The notes below the pieces were generated by a model. That model ran no database searches. It had not been told where the DNA came from and saw only the letters and a program-made list of their open reading frames with translations. A program made the translations under genes and the position numbers. 22,183 bases of DNA, taken from positions 1 through 22,183 of the forward strand of contig DATDCV010000440.1 of assembly GCA_036524155.1 (NCBI GenBank), given 5' to 3'. This DNA comes from DATDCV01 sp036524155 (GTDB taxonomy: Bacteria > Verrucomicrobiota > Verrucomicrobiia > Limisphaerales > UBA8199). Every line of letters starts with the position of its first letter. Position 1 is the first letter of the stretch. Shown piece after piece: positions 19,847 through 22,183 of this stretch.

Positions 19847-20713
19847 ATGCAGCAAAGCCAGGCGATCACGCGAAAGAGCGCGTCGAACCTGGCGCTGGCG
19901 TTCGTGCTCCTGCCCCGCGCTAAACGGGACGGAATGTCCGCGCTGTACGCTTTTTGCCGTGAAGTGGATGATGTTGCGGACGAAACGTCGGCGCCAGTCG
20001 AGCGACGTCGCGAGCAGTTGGCCGCCTGGCGGGAGGATGTCCGCCGCGCTTGTGCCGGGCAACCTCCCGAGTTCCAGGTGAATCGCGAGCTGCAGCCGGT
20101 GATTCACCAATACCATCTCCCCTGCGAGTACTTCGAGGCCCTGCTGGAGGGCGTCCAAATGGATCTGGAAATCAACCGGTACGCCACCTACGAGGAGTTG
20201 GACCTTTATTGCTACCGGGTTGCTTCGGTTGTCGGGCTTCTCAGCATCGAGATCTTCGGTTATACCGACCCCGCGTGCCGCGACTACGCCGTCCACCTCG
20301 GCAAAGCTCTTCAATACACTAATATTCTGCGCGATGTTCGCACCGATGCTCAACGCGGCCGCATCTATTTGCCCGCCGACGAATTAGCGCGTTTCAAGGT
20401 GCCGCAAGAAGATATTCTCGGGCTGAAGTACAGCGACCAGTTCCGGGCGTTGGCCGCGAGCGTGGCGGAGCGCGCCCGGGGCCTCTACCGGCAGGCGAGA
20501 GAAACCCTGCCGGCGGCCGATCGGCGGTCGATGGTCGCCGCCGAGCTTATGGGCTCGGTTTACTGGCGGCTGTTACGCAAACTCGAAGAGCGACGTTTTG
20601 ATGTCTTCGGCCCGGTGCCCACCCGGCTGAGCAAGGGGCAGAAGCTGGCGCTGATTTTCCGCGCCTGGGCCGGGTCCGCCGCCGGCCGCACATCCCCTGC
20701 TTATGGGAGCTAA
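19847..20713 (+). CDS. hpnD: Presqualene diphosphate synthase-like squalene/phytoene synthase (HpnD type)
   Basis: A 288-residue trans-isoprenyl diphosphate synthase of the squalene/phytoene synthase family, joining two farnesyl diphosphates head to head. First Asp-rich motif D41-D-V-A-D45 (YAFCREVDDVADE); second in NILRDVRTDAQRGRIYLP (159-176, D163 and D167). 'YCYRVASVVGLLSIEIFGY' is the central substrate-cavity helix. The length and 'YAFCREVDDVADE' fit HpnD, which makes presqualene diphosphate in the HpnC-D-E route to squalene; phytoene synthase is the alternative. The adjacent hpnK-like gene favours the hopanoid role. The ATG at 19847 lies one base after the previous stop. HpnC, HpnE and squalene-hopene cyclase are not in this window. 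Confidence 0.85.
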   Translation: MQQSQAITRKSASNLALAFVLLPRAKRDGMSALYAFCREVDDVADETSAPVERRREQLAAWREDVRRACAGQPPEFQVNRELQPVIHQYHLPCEYFEALLEGVQMDLEINRYATYEELDLYCYRVASVVGLLSIEIFGYTDPACRDYAVHLGKALQYTNILRDVRTDAQRGRIYLPADELARFKVPQEDILGLKYSDQFRALAASVAERARGLYRQARETLPAADRRSMVAAELMGSVYWRLLRKLEERRFDVFGPVPTRLSKGQKLALIFRAWAGSAAGRTSPAYGS

Positions 20714-20735
20714 CCCCACCGGGGTCGGGGATCGG

Positions 20736-21578
20736 ATGTCACCGCCAGGGCCGGCGACGGCGCGGCGGCGGCTCGTCGTCAACGCCGACGATTTCGGCAA
20801 GAGCGAGGCGGTCAACGAGGCCGTGATCCGCGCGCACCGGGACGGCGTGCTCACCACGACCAGCCTGATGGTGAACGAGCCCGCGTCCGCGTCGGCGGTC
20901 AGGCTTGCACGCGAAAACCCTCGCCTCGGTGTCGGCTTGCACCTGACGCTGCTATGCGGCCATGCGGCGTTGCCGCCCGAGAAAATTCCAGGGCTGGTGA
21001 ATTCCCGGGGCCGGTTCCCCGACAATCCCGCCAGCGCGGGCTTGCGCTACTTTTTTCAGCCCGGCCTGCGCTCCCAACTGCGCGCCGAGATCCACGCGCA
21101 GTTCCAAAAGTTCCGCGCCACGGGCTTGCCCCTGGACCACGTCAACGGCCATCTACACCTCCACCTGCATCCAACCGTGTTTCGGATTCTGACCGGGGAC
21201 GCTCCCGAGCTCGGAATCGAGAGGCTGCGGTTTACCTACGACCCGTTTCGGCTGAACCTGCGCCTGGCCTCGGGCCACCTGGGCTACCGGCTGCTGCACG
21301 TCGTAGTCTTTCAGTTTTTATTAGCTTACGCCCGGCCCGGGTTCAGGCGCCGGAATTTTCGCCATACTCAGCGGGTGTTCGGCCTGCTGCAGAATTCACG
21401 GGTCGATGAGCCCTACGTGCTGAACCTGCTCGCGAATCTGCCCGCCGGCGATTCCGAGCTTTACTCGCACCCTTCGCTTGACGAGTTTAGGAATGAGTTC
21501 GACGCCCTCGTCAGCCCCCGCGTCAAAGCGCGAGTGCAGAGCCTGGGGATTGAACTCATTCGTTACGGGGATCTTTAG
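20736..21578 (+). CDS. hpnK: HpnK-like YdjC family deacetylase/hydrolase, hopanoid-associated
   Basis: A 280-residue protein of the YdjC/ChbG-type polysaccharide-deacetylase-like fold. The metal-site motif 'RLVVNADDFGKSEAVNEAVI' (NADDFG) opens the protein, followed by VGLHLTLLCG and 'LDHVNGHLHLHLHPTVF' (HxNxHxHxHxHP metal/catalytic region), and the end reads ELYSHPS. Hopanoid clusters often carry this subfamily as HpnK, thought to deacylate the hopanoid head-group sugar; the exact step is not settled. The ATG at 20736 gives a normal N-terminus; the in-frame ATG at 20703 overlaps hpnD by 11 bases and is an alternative. The next gene starts 2 bases after its stop. Confidence 0.82.
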   Translation: MSPPGPATARRRLVVNADDFGKSEAVNEAVIRAHRDGVLTTTSLMVNEPASASAVRLARENPRLGVGLHLTLLCGHAALPPEKIPGLVNSRGRFPDNPASAGLRYFFQPGLRSQLRAEIHAQFQKFRATGLPLDHVNGHLHLHLHPTVFRILTGDAPELGIERLRFTYDPFRLNLRLASGHLGYRLLHVVVFQFLLAYARPGFRRRNFRHTQRVFGLLQNSRVDEPYVLNLLANLPAGDSELYSHPSLDEFRNEFDALVSPRVKARVQSLGIELIRYGDL

Positions 21579-21580
21579 CT

Positions 21581-22015
21581 ATGGTCAAACTGCTGCTCAT
21601 TCTCATGATAGGCCTGGCCTTTGAAAGCGCGGGCGTGGTGCTCCTCAAGAAGGGGATGACTCAAATCGGCGACGTCCGCGCGATCAGCGCTTCCGAAATC
21701 GCCCGCGTGGTCAAGGCCGGCATCACCAGTCCCCAGATCCTTTTGGGCGTGTTTTTCGAGGCGCTCTTCTTCCTCAGCCTGCTGATCCTCATGGCCAAAA
21801 GCGATATCAGCTTCCTTTGGCCCCTCACTGGTTTGAGCTTTGTCTTTGCCACCATTGCCGCGATCCTGTTCCTGCACGAACGGGTCTCAGGAGCCAGATG
21901 GGCCGGCGTCCTCCTCATCATGATCGGCGCCGCCTTTATCAGTTACAGCGAGCATGCGGCAAAGCAACAGCCGCTCGCCGCCCCCGACACCGCGGCGGCA
22001 CAAAAACCCAATTAA
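21581..22015 (+). CDS. Small four-helix DMT/EmrE-like transporter
   Basis: A 144-residue integral membrane protein with four helices: VKLLLILMIGLAFESAGVVL (with a Glu inside the first helix, E15, as in SMR transporters), ILLGVFFEALFFLSLLILMA, FLWPLTGLSFVFATIAAILF and 'WAGVLLIMIGAAFISY', and a short soluble tail. 'FLHERVSGARWAGVLLIMIG' is the typical EamA/DMT last-helix signature. It works as a dimer in related families and exports or flips small amphiphilic or lipid-linked substrates. Being 2 bases downstream of hpnK it may flip a hopanoid or sugar-lipid intermediate, in the way ArnE/F-type proteins flip lipid-linked sugars; inference. GGGGAT precedes the start at about 9 bases. Confidence 0.85.
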   Translation: MVKLLLILMIGLAFESAGVVLLKKGMTQIGDVRAISASEIARVVKAGITSPQILLGVFFEALFFLSLLILMAKSDISFLWPLTGLSFVFATIAAILFLHERVSGARWAGVLLIMIGAAFISYSEHAAKQQPLAAPDTAAAQKPN

Positions 22016-22056
22016 CCGGCGCGTCCGCTCTCCGTGAACCGTAAGCTCCGCCTGTC

Positions 22057-22164
22057 CCGGCGCGCGGACTTCAGTCCGCAGCAATGCCCTCATCGCCCCT
22101 TGCGTTTGGATTGGTCGGGCCCTTGGTTGGCGGGTGTTGCTGCGGACTGAAGTCCGCGCGCCGG
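22057..22164. repeat. REPIN-like element, second copy
   Basis: Perfect inverted arms of 28 bases (22057-22084 and 22137-22164) around a 52-base spacer. Each arm carries GCGGACTTCAGTCCGC in one or the other orientation, the same palindrome as at 7743-7847. The spacer has no evident similarity to that copy's spacer. It lies 41 bases after the transporter stop and could also serve as a transcript end for the hopanoid-type genes. Confidence 0.85.
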
Positions 22165-22183
22165 CCATTAGGTCCATGGTCTC

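Overview
The window looks like a chromosomal stretch from a GC-rich member of the Verrucomicrobia (Pedosphaera/Limisphaerales type). This is inferred from a combination of traits: an H-X9-DG prepilin-like protein, a PEP-CTERM protein, secreted proteins ending in an 'LLEATN..GPW..FYRVR' tail, a sulfatase next to a DUF1080 (3-keto-disaccharide hydrolase) protein, a yicC-gmk-coaC block, hopanoid genes, and REPIN-like inverted repeats in the gaps. No rRNA, tRNA, CRISPR array, transposase or integrase was seen.

Bases 1-5330 are accessory. They hold the tail of a secreted protein, two copies of a ~330-base direct repeat (587-914 and 4235-4562), and between the copies an AT-richer cassette with a two-gene unit: a Calx-beta secreted protein and a PEP-CTERM protein. 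Each repeat copy carries the end of a small plus-strand 'WWFxQMR' protein meeting the end of a minus-strand H-X9-DG prepilin gene. Copy 2 keeps the whole prepilin gene but has a beheaded WWF gene. Copy 1 keeps the whole WWF gene but only the prepilin tail. A second small protein (3918-4235, minus) begins exactly where the copy-2 homology stops.

Bases 5476-14101 are a secreted glycan-processing region. A GH18-like multidomain protein is followed by a gap with nested inverted repeats, then a sulfatase. Convergent to it is a minus-strand run: a GH32 (levanase/invertase-type) hydrolase, a DUF1080 protein, and an FG-GAP beta-propeller protein. The 21-codon tail of a lost short-chain dehydrogenase sits just past the propeller gene. 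A 121-base inverted-repeat element lies between GH32 and DUF1080. Together the genes suggest attack on a sulfated or fructose-containing polysaccharide, which is inference.

Bases 14315-22015 are one co-directional plus-strand series. First comes the housekeeping set yicC-gmk-coaC, tightly packed with a 4-base overlap and a 1-base gap. After a gap with a long hairpin comes a membrane histidine kinase, then an NtrC-type sigma-54 response regulator. These lead almost without gaps into a small membrane protein, a presqualene diphosphate synthase-like gene (hpnD), hpnK and a small DMT/EmrE-type transporter. The layout suggests a hopanoid or isoprenoid-lipid unit next to its own two-component regulator. 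The window ends with a REPIN-like element of the same family as the one at 7743-7847.
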